64,000 nucleotides of DNA from Apostichopus parvimensis (lineage: Eukaryota > Echinodermata > Holothuroidea > Aspidochirotida > Stichopodidae). The number at the start of each line of letters is the position of its first letter. The first letter of the stretch is position 1. Position numbers and translations under genes: made by a program. The notes beneath the pieces are model-generated. The model saw only the letters and a program-made list of their open reading frames with translations, made no database searches and had not been told where the DNA came from. Shown in pieces: positions 36,051 to 47,279 of this stretch. The DNA lies in contig KN888954.1 in assembly GCA_000934455.1 (NCBI GenBank), positions 46,859 to 110,858 on the forward strand, written 5' to 3'.

Positions 36051-37860
36051 TGGGGTCAAAGTTTTTCGGTCGGAGTTAGGATGGCTGTACAGACTTGTCG
36101 ATTTGTTTTTTGGAATCAGGAGATAAAACTACATCCGAAACCAAGGTCAAAAGGTGAAATGTCACATTAGAAAAAATGTGCTTATTTTGGGAGGAAACGA
36201 GCAAAAAAGAAAATGTTTGGTTTTGATGCTAGATTTGGATATGAAAGGTACCTTCCGATCAAAACTGTCAATGGGTTGACACCCGTGTGACCTTCGTGTG
36301 CGAAGTTATACAAGGTCAAAGTTAATTTTCAAACATTTAATGCAATAACTTCCAGTTCCAAGGTGTGAGACGGTTGATATTTTTCGACAAGTTGCAAATG
36401 GTATAGAGGAATATTTTCAAACTTAACCGTCATGTGATCCGAGGTCACCAAAGGTCAATTAATGATAAAATCTAGTATGGGGGGGGGGGGGGAAAAATGG
36501 GCAAAGAAAAAAATGTTGGAATTTTTATAGTTTGATGCTATAGTCACGTCTCACCGATCAAAAATGTCAACATCTTGACCCAAGGTCACCTTTGTGTGTT
36601 AAGTTATATGAGGTAAAAGTTAATCTTGAGACATTCAGTGCAATTTAGTCAATTAATGATAAAAAACTAGTACTTTTGCGATAACTTGAGAACGAAATGT
36701 CCGTTAGGGTTGGGAGTTGCTTCAATGTAATCCAATTGTGGACCCGCATCTGGGTAACCCTTGACCTCAATTTGATCTGTGGTGACCACGTGTTTTGGGA
36801 ATTTTTACAGTTTCGATGCTATTTTCAGATGTTAAAGGTACCTTCTGATAATAAATGTCAATAGGTTGAACCCCGTGTGACCTTCGTGTGCGAAGTTATA
36901 TGGGGTCAAAGTTTTCGGTCGGAGTTAGGATGGCTGTACAGACTTGTCGTATTGTTTTTTGGAATCAAGAGATAAAACTACATCTGAAACCAAGGTCAAA
37001 GGTCACATTAGAAAAAATGTGCTTATTTTGGGAGGAAACGAGCAAAAAAGAAAATGTTTGGATTTGATGCTAGATTTGGATATCAAAGGTACCTTCGGAT
37101 CTAAAATGTCAATGGTTTGACACCCGGGTGAGCTTTGTGTGTGAAGTTATACGAGGTCAAACTCCCAGTGCCACGGTGTGACACAGTTGATATTTTTCGA
37201 CAAGTTGCGAATGGTATAGGGGAATATTTTCAAAATGAACGGTCATGTGATCCAAGGTCACCAAAGTTCAGTTAATGTTAAAAAGTAGTATTTGGGGGGG
37301 GGGGGGAGAAAATGGGCAAAGAAATTGTTTTTGAATTTTTGTAGCTTTTGATTGCTATATTCACGTCCCACCGAACAAAAATGTCAATGGGTTGACCCCA
37401 GGTGACTTTTGTGTGTGAAGTTATATTAGGTCAAAGTTAAATTTTCAGACATTTAATGCAATAACTCCCAGTGCCAAGGTGTGACACGGTTGATATTTTA
37501 GGACAAGTTGCAAAGGGTATAGGGGAATATTTTCAAACTTAACGGTCATGTGATCCGAGGTCACCAAAGGTCAATTAATGTTAAAAAGTTATATTTTGGG
37601 GGAGAAAATGGGCAAAGTAAAAATGTTTGAATTTTTACAGTTTTGATGCTCTATTTAGGTCTCACCTCATTGGTTGACCTCCGGGTGACCTTTGTCTGTG
37701 AAGTTTTGTATAGAAGTTCAAAGTTAATTTTTAGACATTTAATACAATTAAATCCCAATGACAAGGTGTGATACGGTTGATATTTTGGGACAAGTTGTGA
37801 ATGGGGTGGTGGAACATTTTCAAACTTAACGGTCATGTCATCTGAGGTCACCAATGTTAT
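36051..37860. repeat. tandemly duplicated repeat, unit about 850 bp
   Basis: The text from 36052 (GGGGTCAAAGTTTTTCGGTC) recurs at 36902. Inside, blocks recur such as AAATGTCAATGGGTTGAC, GTGACCTTCGTGTGCGAAG, CAATAACTCCCAGTGCCAAG, GGTCACCAAAGGTCAATTAA and a poly-G tract (36479-36492 and 37297-37308). A third partial copy runs to about 37860. It relates to the single copy at 31954-32600. The exact word AGGTCAAAGGTCA occurs at 36993-37005. Confidence 0.8.
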
Positions 37861-38302
37861 CATATCTGTTGATCCGCTTGTAGGTGACCTTATATTTCTT
37901 ACATTTTCGACGCCATATTTAGATCTGAAAAGTGCCTTTTGATAAAAAATCCGATCACATTTTGTGATCACAAAAGTGTTGGCTATAGTGTTGGTTACTT
38001 TATGGGTACTTGTAGGACCACAATTTACTTGGACTATTTGAGCCCAATCTTGCTTGATAATATTATGTGTATTGTCATATACCCCTACGCAAGGGCTCTT
38101 GCTATATATTGTAGCATAATCCATCAAAACACATATGATACATCAATGAAATGGAAATGTAATATCGAAAAATTAATCATGAAAACAACGTAATAACTTA
38201 ATGAAAGTTCAATTCAACCTAACATCTCAAAAGGATACGAACAAGTTTTACATAACAGTGCCTGATAACAGTTTTAACCGAACCACTCTAACGTTGAAAC
38301 CT
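37861..38302. other. non-coding stretch, no gene seen
   Basis: Contains the palindrome GATCACATTTTGTGATC near 37952. Open frames here have no domain. Confidence 0.4.
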
Positions 38303-39080
38303 CTATGATTTATGCATTTTCTCTGAATGAGAAAACAATTGAGATAAGATCCTCTCGTGATTACCTCGAATTTTAACTTTCAGTTCAAGTAAAGTATCAA
38401 TTATGTCATTATTTCCAGAATATCGATCAACATTCCACCAAAATGTGTGTGTTGAGTGATCGCTATTAGTAGTACAAAGAGAAAGAAGGCATTGTAAATG
38501 TCCTGGTAAATAATGTGCACGAATGATTTCAAATCCTTTGAAATTGACACTTTTAGAGAAGTTATTGTTACGGTCTATATCTTTCTGGTTCAATGGTACA
38601 GGACGTGGCCGATTTCTTTTAACCCCTCTACATTTAATATAAGGGGTAAGATCAATTGGGGGTACCTTTGTTATACACAGTACATCTTTCGGAGAGATTG
38701 TCTTAAGAAATTTTTGTTTTCATCGCAAAATTGCACTACAGTAATTACAGGCATTAGAGTATGAAGAGAATCTTTATTTGTACGAGCAATTTTAAAGGCG
38801 TCTTTTAACTTCTGTATTGTAACAGTTTCATCTTGACCGTGTCGTTTCTGCAAAATCTTTTTGAGTTTGTTGATGGTCGTAATATTTTGTTTCTCATTCC
38901 ACGAATGTAAATAACACGGTTTTTATCTATTAAATTAAAATACATCATGTATTACTTCTCCATTGAGGGTCCACAACAGGTAGAGAGTACGATCGAATAC
39001 TTGATATATTACCAAAGGACCGCACCATTCTGCAGTTATTTTCCTGGAGTTGGAATGGCTTTCTGCTGACTTCGCCCAAC
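38303..39080 (-). pseudogene. gypsy-like integrase C-terminal tail and extension
   Basis: Seen on the minus strand: WCGPLVIYQVFDRTLYLLW, NGEVIHDVF and, after a stop, NR*KPCYL (about 38900-39040). Then comes TIQKLKDAFKIARTNKDSLH (38671-38853), and in another frame CRGVKRNRPRPVPLNQKD and onward to TGA at 38303. Known: Ty3/gypsy-type integrases end in a GPF.I..V.DR..Y.L...NG....DVFN.NRLKP module. No catalytic D-D-E region or reverse transcriptase precedes it, because the sequence upstream (39119 on) is a tandem repeat. It is a 3' fragment of a retroelement distinct from the one at 42-47 kb. Confidence 0.5.
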
Positions 39081-39118
39081 AACCTTTTTTTTTACTAATA
39101 TTCAGTCAGAATAATATT

Positions 39119-39410
39119 ACTTTTTCTATTTCACTAGTTCAATTTGATTTATTTTGGGTTATGTTACTTCGTGATAGGTAAATAAAGTGAGGTCCGCTCG
39201 ATATCGATTCGAGTTTGAGCAGTTATTTCGGGTATAATAGGAGGCTTACACTACTTTAGGCGGTTAGGCATACAATGGAAGTTATATTATTATACAAAGA
39301 AAGGGGAATCGGTGTGGAATAATATCACCGTTTCTATTTCACTAGTTCAATTTGATTTATTTTGGGTTATATTATTGGTAGGTAAAGAAAGTGATGTCCG
39401 TTCGATATCG
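39119..39410. repeat. direct repeat, period about 207 bp
   Basis: TTTCTATTTCACTAGTTCAA and the following 80 bp to GATATCG occur at about 39124 and 39331 with few differences. This may be a pair of short terminal repeats or a local duplication at the retroelement edge. Confidence 0.65.
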
Positions 39411-39570
39411 GAGTCTGACAAAAGTTAGGCAATGAGCCGTTTGCATGTTTGAGGAACTGTATAGTTCTCATCTTTCTGGAGGATGGTTGAGGAGCTGTGT
39501 AGCGTCACATCGTTGGTCCGTTCAGGAAAGAGCACGCTCTCAGAAGACTGGATGTGGACTGCCTCCCCCT

Positions 39571-40510
39571 TCAAAGTACTCCTCCCAGAGATCGAAGTAC
39601 CGCCCTTATCTGTTCTGGTATGTCTTCTGTTGGTACCTGGCCAGCTTCCCATCCTTCACTAGACGTGCATGGAGTGGTAGCTTCTTGGTGCAGGTCCATA
39701 TGGCCTGGGTCCATTGGAAGCAGCATCCCTGGATGTTCACCGTGAGCACCTTCCTGCGGGCCTTCCACGCTGCAGCTTCGAAGTCGAGTATCACCTCTTC
39801 GGTCGGCTCGCTCGGCATCTGGGCAATGATGGCGCGTAGCACTGCAACGTAATCCTTAGTCTTCCTCCTGGACATCGGAACGAACACCATCGGCACCTGC
39901 TTGATGTTCCCGTTTTCTCCCTTCAGGAAGGCATGGACGGAAAAGAGCTGGTGGAAGGGGGCCTTGACGTCCTTCGGCTCCTGCGGTCGCTGTGTCTGTC
40001 GATGCCTGTTCGCCCTCCTTATCAAGCTGATGACTGACTGCCCGAAGGTTGTTGTTGGAGAACCTCCTTGCTGGCAATCATATGCTCTTCGACGATGATT
40101 GCAGCCGACGAAGACCTCCTCCCTTGCCTTCTTCTTGATCTTGGCAACGAGCTTCGTGGTTGTAGCGATCCCCAGGTTCCCGGCATGGCAGTGAGCATTC
40201 GGACCCCTCCTGAAGTTCTTACCGACTTGTTGAACCGTTGCTCCGCAACCCAGCTTCTTTCCCCGTACGCTGCATCTCCAGGCAGATTTACCGCTGGGCC
40301 AGGTGTGACGTTGAGTGTACGTGTAGCCTTGGTTGTCGACCAGCTTAGGTTTGCCTCGCGTCGAACCACCAGTAACTACATCGATCTCAGTGTTGACCGC
40401 CTAGTCGTCGACCGTCGTGAGTTGGTCATTATGAATTGGCTCCTCCTCTATCGTCTTGGGATCGGCGAAGTCTGCGGTGACGTGGACGGCACTTCGTTGG
40501 GTGTTGACTG
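39571..40510 (-). pseudogene. MULE transposase with FLYWCH-like N-terminus, internally deleted
   Basis: Seen on the minus strand: VVTGGSTRGKPKLVDNQGYT (about 40320-40380) resembles the start of a FLYWCH zinc-finger domain. A TAG lies just before it, near 40406. After a frameshift region, ANRHRQTQRPQEPKD leads into VKAPFHQLFSVHAFLKG, QVPMVFVPMSRRKTKDYVAV, VILDFEAAAWKARRKVL and QGCCFQWTQAIW (39606-40025). Known: these are the second-Asp (DFE) and C..H/W blocks of the MULE transposase domain, which moves Mutator-like elements. The block that normally carries the first catalytic Asp, a WY.DGTF motif between RP.DP and the APF.QLF segment, is absent. The enzyme is therefore dead even apart from the frameshifts. 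GC is higher than in the flanks. Confidence 0.75.
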
Positions 40511-40599
40511 AGAGATGCAGAGAGATGCCATACTAAGTTCGGCGATCTTGAGCTGAATCAATGTAACCACATATGTAATCACATATGTAATCAATTTAA

Positions 40600-41025
40600 C
40601 CACGACTTAAAGGTTCCTTAATATTCGGTTCGTATCCCGTAACGTTAACAATTCCCGAACGTTTACTATCAAACCTAACCCCTAAAACACTGATCCATCC
40701 TCAAATTTCCTTAATATTCGGTTCGTATCCCGTAACGTTAACATTTCCCGAACGTTTACTATCAAACCTAACCCCTAAAACACTGATCCATCCTCAAGTT
40801 TCCTTAATAATCGGTTCGTATCCCGTAACGTTAACAATTCCCGAACGTTTCATTACTAAAGTTATACTAAGAAATGGACTTCAACTTTCCTTAATATTCC
40901 TTAATATTCGAACGTTTACTATCAAACCTATGAAACCTAACCCCTAACACACTGATCCATCGTAAAGTTTCCTTAATATTCGGTTTGTATCCTGTAACGT
41001 TAACAATTCCCGAACGTTTCCTTTT
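40600..41025. repeat. 93-bp minisatellite
   Basis: GGTTCGTATCCCGTAACG recurs at 40627, 40720 and 40813, exactly 93 bp apart, and in a diverged and partly deleted copy near 40982. Each unit includes CCCGAACGTTTACTATCAAA and CACTGATCCATC. Confidence 0.9.
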
Positions 41026-41041
41026 GAAGTATCATATTTAA

Positions 41042-41135
41042 TCAAGGTTGAACGAAATGACCAGGCTGTTTGGGCGAAATGACCAGGCTTGGTTGGGCGA
41101 AATGACCAGGTTGTTGGGCGAAGTGACCTGCTTCC
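41042..41135. repeat. short tandem repeat, about 22-26 bp
   Basis: Four copies of TTGGGCGAAATGACCAGG or a close variant in a row. Confidence 0.85.
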
Positions 41136-41599
41136 GTTGGAATATACAGCAGAAGATGAGGGCTTGTATGAATAAACTAATTGTCCTAAAGTAGTAAGAT
41201 CGTTCGTTACTTTCACATGCTGACTGTTTTGCTTGCTTCTCTGCAATTCTAACATCGGGCGAGAAAGGTGGTCAAAACGTTTCTTTAACGAAGATACATA
41301 CTGTTGATAAGAGTGGGCTAAACCTGAAATGGGGTCAAAGTTGACTTTGGTAAGGTCCGCTGGCTTTCGTCCGAAAAGTTATTGATACGGGCTATAGTTG
41401 CCTAAATGTTGTGAACTGAATGAGTTGTATGCATAACAGATTGTTTAAACAAATCTAACCCAATCATTGCCGAACTGATTGAAATTTACCTTTACAAAAT
41501 TTGAGATTGTCTGAATATGTCGTTTTACTTCAAGACTACCATGATTAAAAACAATAACTGTTTTCTGTTCTATTCCTATTGTTTTAAAAGTAGGGTAAG

Positions 41600-42335
41600 C
41601 GTCACGGATTCTTTTAAGAGAGCAGTCGACAACGGCGTAAAGACGGACAGAGAGAGTATATAAGTGTTAAAGGTTCAATATAATTATTATTAACAACAAC
41701 AATAAAATTAATAGTGGTTACATAGAACCCCAAAAAAGTCATAATTTTCTATATATATCCTTTTCAACTTTTAAACTTCTATACTTCATATGGCATCCTT
41801 TCCTTCTTATGGTCCTAGTTTTGTTTCGTTGAGGGTTCTGTCAACGTTTACGGTTAATACAAATGAATGTTTTTTCTTTCTATACGAGCGTCGGCCTTTT
41901 CCTTTTCTTAGTTTCACGTTCTCTTTCTTTCCTCGTTCAAGCTTTAATTTAGCTTCTTCCCTGTCTCTTTTGCCATCTATAAAAGTAACAAAAACACCTA
42001 ATTTAATTCGTAAAGTAATGCGTCCATGTTATCTCAATGAGGGTGGAAATTGGTTTCTTTGAAGTAAAATTCGGACTAACATTTCATAATTAAACAACAG
42101 CAACTTACGGTTTTGCTTTCGGTTCAAGACCGAGATTGAAAAGAGAGAGCACGTGGCTTTACTGTTCTATTTATACCCCATGCCGACGGAATTCCGATAC
42201 TCGTTAACCAAAAAATGATTACGTAATGCTTAACGATGCACAAAACCATGGCTAAATAATTAGCATCTAATTAACTAAACACGTAAAGTAATCAATAAAA
42301 TACTTCAGGGGGTTATCCCAGAACGAGTTGTGACA
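41600..42335 (-). mobile_element. Ty3/gypsy LTR, minus orientation
   Basis: On the minus strand it starts TGTCACAACTCG at 42335 and ends ATCCGTGAC near 41600. It is about 736 bp and matches 46302-47039 in inverse orientation. A purine-rich tract (about 42336-42350) precedes it, so this is a 3' LTR of the minus-strand element. A 90-codon open frame inside it is not a gene. Confidence 0.85.
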
Positions 42336-42553
42336 TTTCACTGCCCTCCTATGAAGAAAATGTTTCATTTTCTTAGTAATTTGAAACATTTACAACACAA
42401 CTCTTTTCTTAACATTTTTAAACATTTGTAACTTTTTCCTTTATATTCTTACAATTTGTAACACAATTCTTTCCTTAGTAAACAATACTTTTACAATGCA
42501 CTGTTCAACACTTTAATTACTTGACACTCCTTAAAGTTCATACAATGATTCAG

Positions 42554-43980
42554 TTACGAGATCAAACGACTTAGACAATCTGCACCAACATTTGATGAAC
42601 CCTCAATTGCTTCAATTCTCAATTTATAGGGTTGAATACTTACAGACCATCTCATAATACGTGGATTTGCTAACCTAGCCTTTTGAAGAAATGCTAGAGG
42701 CGTATGGTCTGTTTGTACGGTAAATTCCCTACCGTAGAGGCATCGTTTGAATTTGTTAATGCCCCAAACTAATGCAAGGCATTCCTTCTCCATGACAGAA
42801 TAAGCCGTCTCTCTTTGTAACTGTTTCCTACTTGCGTACGCCACAGGAAATAACTCGTTATCATGCTCTTGTAAGAGTCTGGCTCCTAATCCTAAATCTG
42901 ATGCATCTGTTCTAAGAATAAATTGTTTTGAAAGATCAGGCAGGTGCAAAATCGGAGAGCTGGAGAGCTTATTTCTCAAAGACGTAAAAGCTCATTCTTG
43001 ACTGTCTCCTCAAACCAGTTGGTTAGCTTGCCTTTATTTAGTTTTGTCAGTGAGAGGGGATGCTATCGCAGCATAATTAGGTATGAAACCCGTGTAATAT
43101 CCAGTCAGACCCAACAAAGATCGGAGTTGTTTGTTGGTCTGTGGTCTTGGTGCAGCCTTAATCTTTTCAACTTTATCCAATTGGGGTTGTAATTTTCCTT
43201 TTCCTACAACATGACCTAAAAATTGTACCCTTTGCTTTGCAATGCTGCATTTGCTAGGCTTTGCTGTCAAATTTGCTTCTCTGAGTCTCTTAAATACTGC
43301 ACTAAGTACGTTTAAGTGTTGTTCCTAAGTTGGAATATGGACAAGAATATCATCCAAATAGCAGTCTACATGACGTAATCCTTTGAGCCAAATTCTCATC
43401 ATACGGTTTAATGTTGCCGGGGCGTTAACAAGCCCGAAGGGCATAACCTTAAATTGGAATAACCCGGAAGGCGTGGCAAACGCTGTTAAATGTTTACAGT
43501 TTTCTTCGACTGCGACTTGCCAGTATCCCTTACTAAGATGTAGATTTGAAAAGAAGTGATCTTGCGCAAGGGGTTACTATTGCATCCATACTTGGCATAG
43601 GTTCAGCATCAAATACTGTTACTTTATTCAGCTGTCGATAATCTATGCAGAAACGGTTACCCCCGTCTTTTTCTTAACAATAACTATCGGTGCACTGTAT
43701 GGTGAATCGGATTGTTCAATTATTTTCATTTGTAACATCTTATCAATCTCTTCCTGAACAACTTCCTTCATAGCATGTGGAATAGGGTACTGTTTTACTC
43801 TTAAAGGTTCATCAGAAGTAAGTTTAATAATATGTGCTACAAGATGGGTGTGACCTGGACGGTCAGTTAACACATCCTTGAAATTATACAAAATTCTCTA
43901 AACTTTCTCAGTTTGCGCCCATGTTAAGTTTTGATGGACCTCTACATTCTGATGTTTCCTCTAACTCCGTTGGTGTCAAT
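42554..43980 (-). pseudogene. pol: Ty3/gypsy pol fragment: reverse transcriptase and RNase H
   Basis: Seen on the minus strand: a pre-RT linker (FKDVLTDRPGHTHL), then the RT N-terminus YPIPHAMKEVVQEEIDKML (43643-43891). Next come CIDYRQLNKVTVFDAEPMPS, WQVAVEENCKHLTAFATPSG, VMPFGLVNAPATLNRMM and the catalytic YLDDILVHIPT (about 43335-43370, followed by a TAG). The connection SKCSIAKQRVQFLGHVVGKG and LLGLTGYYTGFIPNYAAIAS follows, then RNase H with FILRTDASDLGLGARLLQEH, VMEKECLALVWGINKF and VQTDHTPLAFLQ (42554-42979). Known: this order belongs to Ty3/gypsy pol. Integrase should follow but is absent, because the LTR begins about 200 bp after the RNase H stop. Only a few stops and frameshifts are present, so the copy is fairly recent. 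Confidence 0.85.
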
Positions 43981-43984
43981 TCTA

Positions 43985-45297
43985 GGTAACCTACTGTAAC
44001 AGGTGAAATACAAAGAATGGTCTAAGATGCCATCTGTTGTGCTGTGTTCTTTATTGTGGATCTTGACTGTTTGTTCCCCGAACAAACTCCTATTAAGAAA
44101 TGGAATGATAGAACACGAACATAAGCAAAAATAGAAAAATAGCTTACGTTAACTAAAGGAATGAAAAAGAATATAAAATGCAAAAAGGGACGGAATATCA
44201 TACATTATTTACAATGGAGTCAAAGGTCCTAGTAGAAAGCTCCTACTGTCATTACCTACACTTCCGTGTATGTCATACCCGTGAACTCAATACACTCTTA
44301 TCAAGTGACTATGAACCCAGAGTAATCTAAGGTTAAACCACAGCCACCTAAGTATACACACTGAGCACCCGACAACTAAGATTACACCGCACGCACTCCA
44401 GTGACCTGATAGCAACTCTTGAGGGACCCAAATAGGGCTACGAGGCATGCCACCTCCAGAGCAACCTATCATTTATACACCATAGAGTGGGCGAATTATC
44501 TAGTAAAGACTAGCATTACCGACTGAAGGAGAAATAATAATGCCTATCTGCCTGTAGGTTCATAACAACTCTCTCATAAGGAACCCCCAGCGGCTTTGCT
44601 CCAAGCCTTAAGTTCTATGAGAGGTCTCATGATGAGTTTTGCTGTCACTCCCTTAATTATATAGGTTACCAACTTGCTTGAATTGTAATCCACTCCAACT
44701 ATATCACTAATAATTATAATGAAAACTTGAACCAAAGCTGTATCAAATACCTATTCTACTTGCAATAGCCAAGATACAGCTGAAATAGCCAAAGCGCAAC
44801 AAAATGGCCTACTTGGCACACACCACGTTAGCTGAATCACTTTCTTTTCCGACAGTTTAACAGCAAGAATACCATTTGACCATTGCCTCCCTTTAACACC
44901 CGTCAAACAAGCATGAAAATGAAAGTAAATGACTACAGGTACATATTTAATGAGCCTAACTTTGCAATACATGTAAATACTGCTGTACAAGGAATCCCTG
45001 CATAAAAGCATGGCAATAATAAATAAACTTGCCCCTCTTCAAACTCCTTAAAAGTAGATAATCAAGTCTTCCTGAATACACAGAAATTTACCAGGTAATC
45101 ATCTTCATGAAAATCTACCCTTAGAAGAGCAAGATAGTTAAAGATAAAGGTTCACGATTTATTTAGCACATGTGCAGTAGTAACAATACAATGGGATTGA
45201 GCTTTTACCAGAGGTTCAAATTCCCCAAGTCCCATCAGCATATTCAACTTGCTGCTAAATAGGGGGCGGTATTCACAATGTAACATTTCTGTGCCTG
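43985..45297. other. unclassified interval inside the rearranged gypsy region
   Basis: No gag or protease is recognised and no RT-like frame is present. Short open frames lack domains. It separates the pol fragment from an integrase fragment of the same family, and may be an inserted foreign repeat. Confidence 0.4.
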
Positions 45298-45600
45298 TCA
45301 CACTACATCTTTACTCTCCATATTTTGGTTAATATCACCTTCCTGAGTTTCAGGATCTAATTGTGCATCGTGTTCCACAATTACAGCACTGCACACCACA
45401 TCTACCAAACCACCATCATCAATTCCTTTGCACCCTGGGGTCATACTTTTGTCCTCTGCTTCTCGATCAACATATCTTTTTAAGAGATTTGCATGAAACA
45501 TTTTGATTTTACCATTAACATCGATACTATAGTCTAATGAACCAGACTTTTGAACTACTTTGTAGGGCCCTCGCCACTGTGACACTAATTTGTTGGTATC
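45298..45600 (-). pseudogene. pol: Ty3/gypsy integrase C-terminal fragment
   Basis: On the minus strand it reads DTNKLVSQWRGPYKVVQKSG and SIDVNGKIKMFHANLLKRYV, then an acidic tail to a TAG near 45298. This is the GPF/Y module that ends gypsy integrases. The catalytic part is missing. At about 45603 the sequence switches to an inverted RT segment, so the open frame runs across an artificial join. Confidence 0.75.
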
Positions 45601-45604
45601 ATGG

Positions 45605-46080
45605 GTCTGACTGGATATTATAGGGGTTTCATACCTAATTATGCTGCGATAGCATCCCCTCTCACTGACAAAACTAAAAATAGGGAACCTAACAAACTGG
45701 TTTGGGGAGACAGTCAAGAATGAGCTTTTACGTCTTTCAGAAATAAGCTCTCCAGCTGTCCGATTTTGCAGCTGCCTGATCTTTCAAAACAATTTATTCT
45801 TAGAACAGATGCATCAGATTTAGGATTAGGAGCCAGACTCTTACAAGAGCATGATAACGAGTTATTTCCTGTGGCGTACGCAAGTAGGAAACAGTTACAA
45901 AGAGAGACGGCTTATTCTGTCATGGAGAAGGAATGCCTTGCTTTAGTTTGGGGCAATTAACAAATTCCAACGATACCTCTACGGTAGGGAATTTACCGTA
46001 CAAACAGACCATAAGCCTCTATCATTTCTTCAAAAGGCTAGATTAGCTAATCCACGTATTATGAGATGGTTTGATTCCGT
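45605..46080 (+). pseudogene. pol: Ty3/gypsy RT connection and RNase H fragment, plus orientation
   Basis: The plus strand reads GLTGYYRGFIPNYAAIASPL, then after a stop the RNase H start and FILRTDASDLGLGARLLQEH up to ECLALVWG, followed by a frameshift. It is the inverse copy of 42600-43100 and nearly identical to it. A deletion of about 80 bp (after ATTATGAGATGG) removes the RNase H end. Confidence 0.85.
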
Positions 46081-46285
46081 AACTGAATCATTGTATGAAC
46101 TTTAAGGAGTGTAAAGTAATTAAAGTGTGCAACAGTGTATTGTAAAAGTATTGTTTACTAAGGAAATAATTGTGTTACAAATTCTAACAATATAAAGGAA
46201 AAAAGTTAGAAATGTTTAACAATTTTAAGAAATGAGTTGTGTTGTAAATGTTTCAAATACTAAGAAAATGAAACATTTTCTTCAT

Positions 46286-46301
46286 GAGGAGGGGAGTGAA
46301 A
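46286..46301 (+). other. polypurine tract
   Basis: GAGGAGGGGAGTGAAA lies directly before the TGTCACAA start of the LTR. It is the usual primer site for plus-strand DNA synthesis in LTR retroelements. Confidence 0.75.
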
Positions 46302-47039
46302 TGTCACAACTCGTTGTGGGATAACCTCCTCAAGTATTTTATTGATTACTTTACGTGTTTAGTTAATTACATGCTAATTATTTAGCCATGGTTTTGTGCA
46401 TCCTTAACCATTACGTAATCATTTTGTTCTTAACGAGTATCGGAATTCCGTCGGCATGGGGTATAAACAGAACAGTAAAGCCACGTGCTCTCTCTTTTCA
46501 ATCTCGGTCTTGAACCGAATACAAGCAAAACCGTAAGTTGGTCTTGTTTAATTATGAAATGTTAGTGCGAATTTTAGCTCAAAAGAAACCAATTTCCACC
46601 TTCATTGAGATAACATGGACGCATTACTTTACGAATTAAATTAGGTGTTTTGGGTACTTTTATAGATGGCAAAAGAGACAGGGAAGAAGCTTAATTAAAG
46701 CTTGAACGAGGAAAGAAAGAGAACGTGAAACTAAGAAAAGGAAAAGGCCGACGCTCGTATAGAAAGAAAGAACATTCATTTGTATTAACCGTAAACGTTG
46801 ACAGAACCCTCAACGAAACAAAACTAGGACCATAAGAAGGAAAGGATGCTATATGAAGTATAGAAGTTTAAAAGTTGGAAAGGATATATATAGAAAATTA
46901 TCATTTTTTGGGGGTTCTATGTAACCGCTATTAAATTTATTGTTGTTGTTAATAATTATATTGAACCTTTGAAACTCATATACTCTCTCTGTCCGTCTTT
47001 ACGCCGTTGTCGACTGCTCTCTTAAAAGAATCCGTGACA
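46302..47039 (+). mobile_element. Ty3/gypsy LTR, plus orientation (738 bp)
   Basis: It starts TGTCACAACTCG and ends TCCGTGACA, with short inverted TGTCAC/GTGACA ends. It is the inverse match of 41600-42335. It is preceded by RNase H and a polypurine tract and followed by a primer-binding-like sequence, so it has internal sequence on both sides. Confidence 0.85.
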
Positions 47040-47043
47040 TTTA

Positions 47044-47061
47044 TGGGGGCCTGTCGGGGAA
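47044..47061 (+). other. primer-binding-site-like sequence (tRNA-Pro type)
   Basis: TGGGGGCCTGTCGGGGAA sits 4 bases after the LTR end. It matches 14 of 18 positions of the known tRNA-Pro primer site TGGGGGCTCGTCCGGGAT. This identifies what follows as the leader of an element whose body is missing. Confidence 0.5.
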
Positions 47062-47279
47062 TTTACCAGTAAGAAAAGTTGCCGCATCCGTTACAAGTAA
47101 TGATGGGGCAGCAAATATGGATACAACTTCATGAATTAATGCTTTACACACAGACACACTGTTTGTACGTCTATTGGTTTAAGGGGAACACAAATAAGGG
47201 AAACGTGTGATCTCATCACAAAGTACCATGAGGTGCTTGAAGCCTTATACTGAATTGGGCATTGTCTTAACATCTATAC

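Noticed and set aside
38513-38764. Plus-strand frame of 83 codons
   Set aside because: It is antisense to the retroelement integrase tail that reads through on the minus strand.
41790-42062. Plus-strand 90-codon frame rich in Phe and Ser
   Set aside because: It lies wholly inside the gypsy LTR, and its inverse copy at 46.5-46.9 kb shows the same non-coding sequence.
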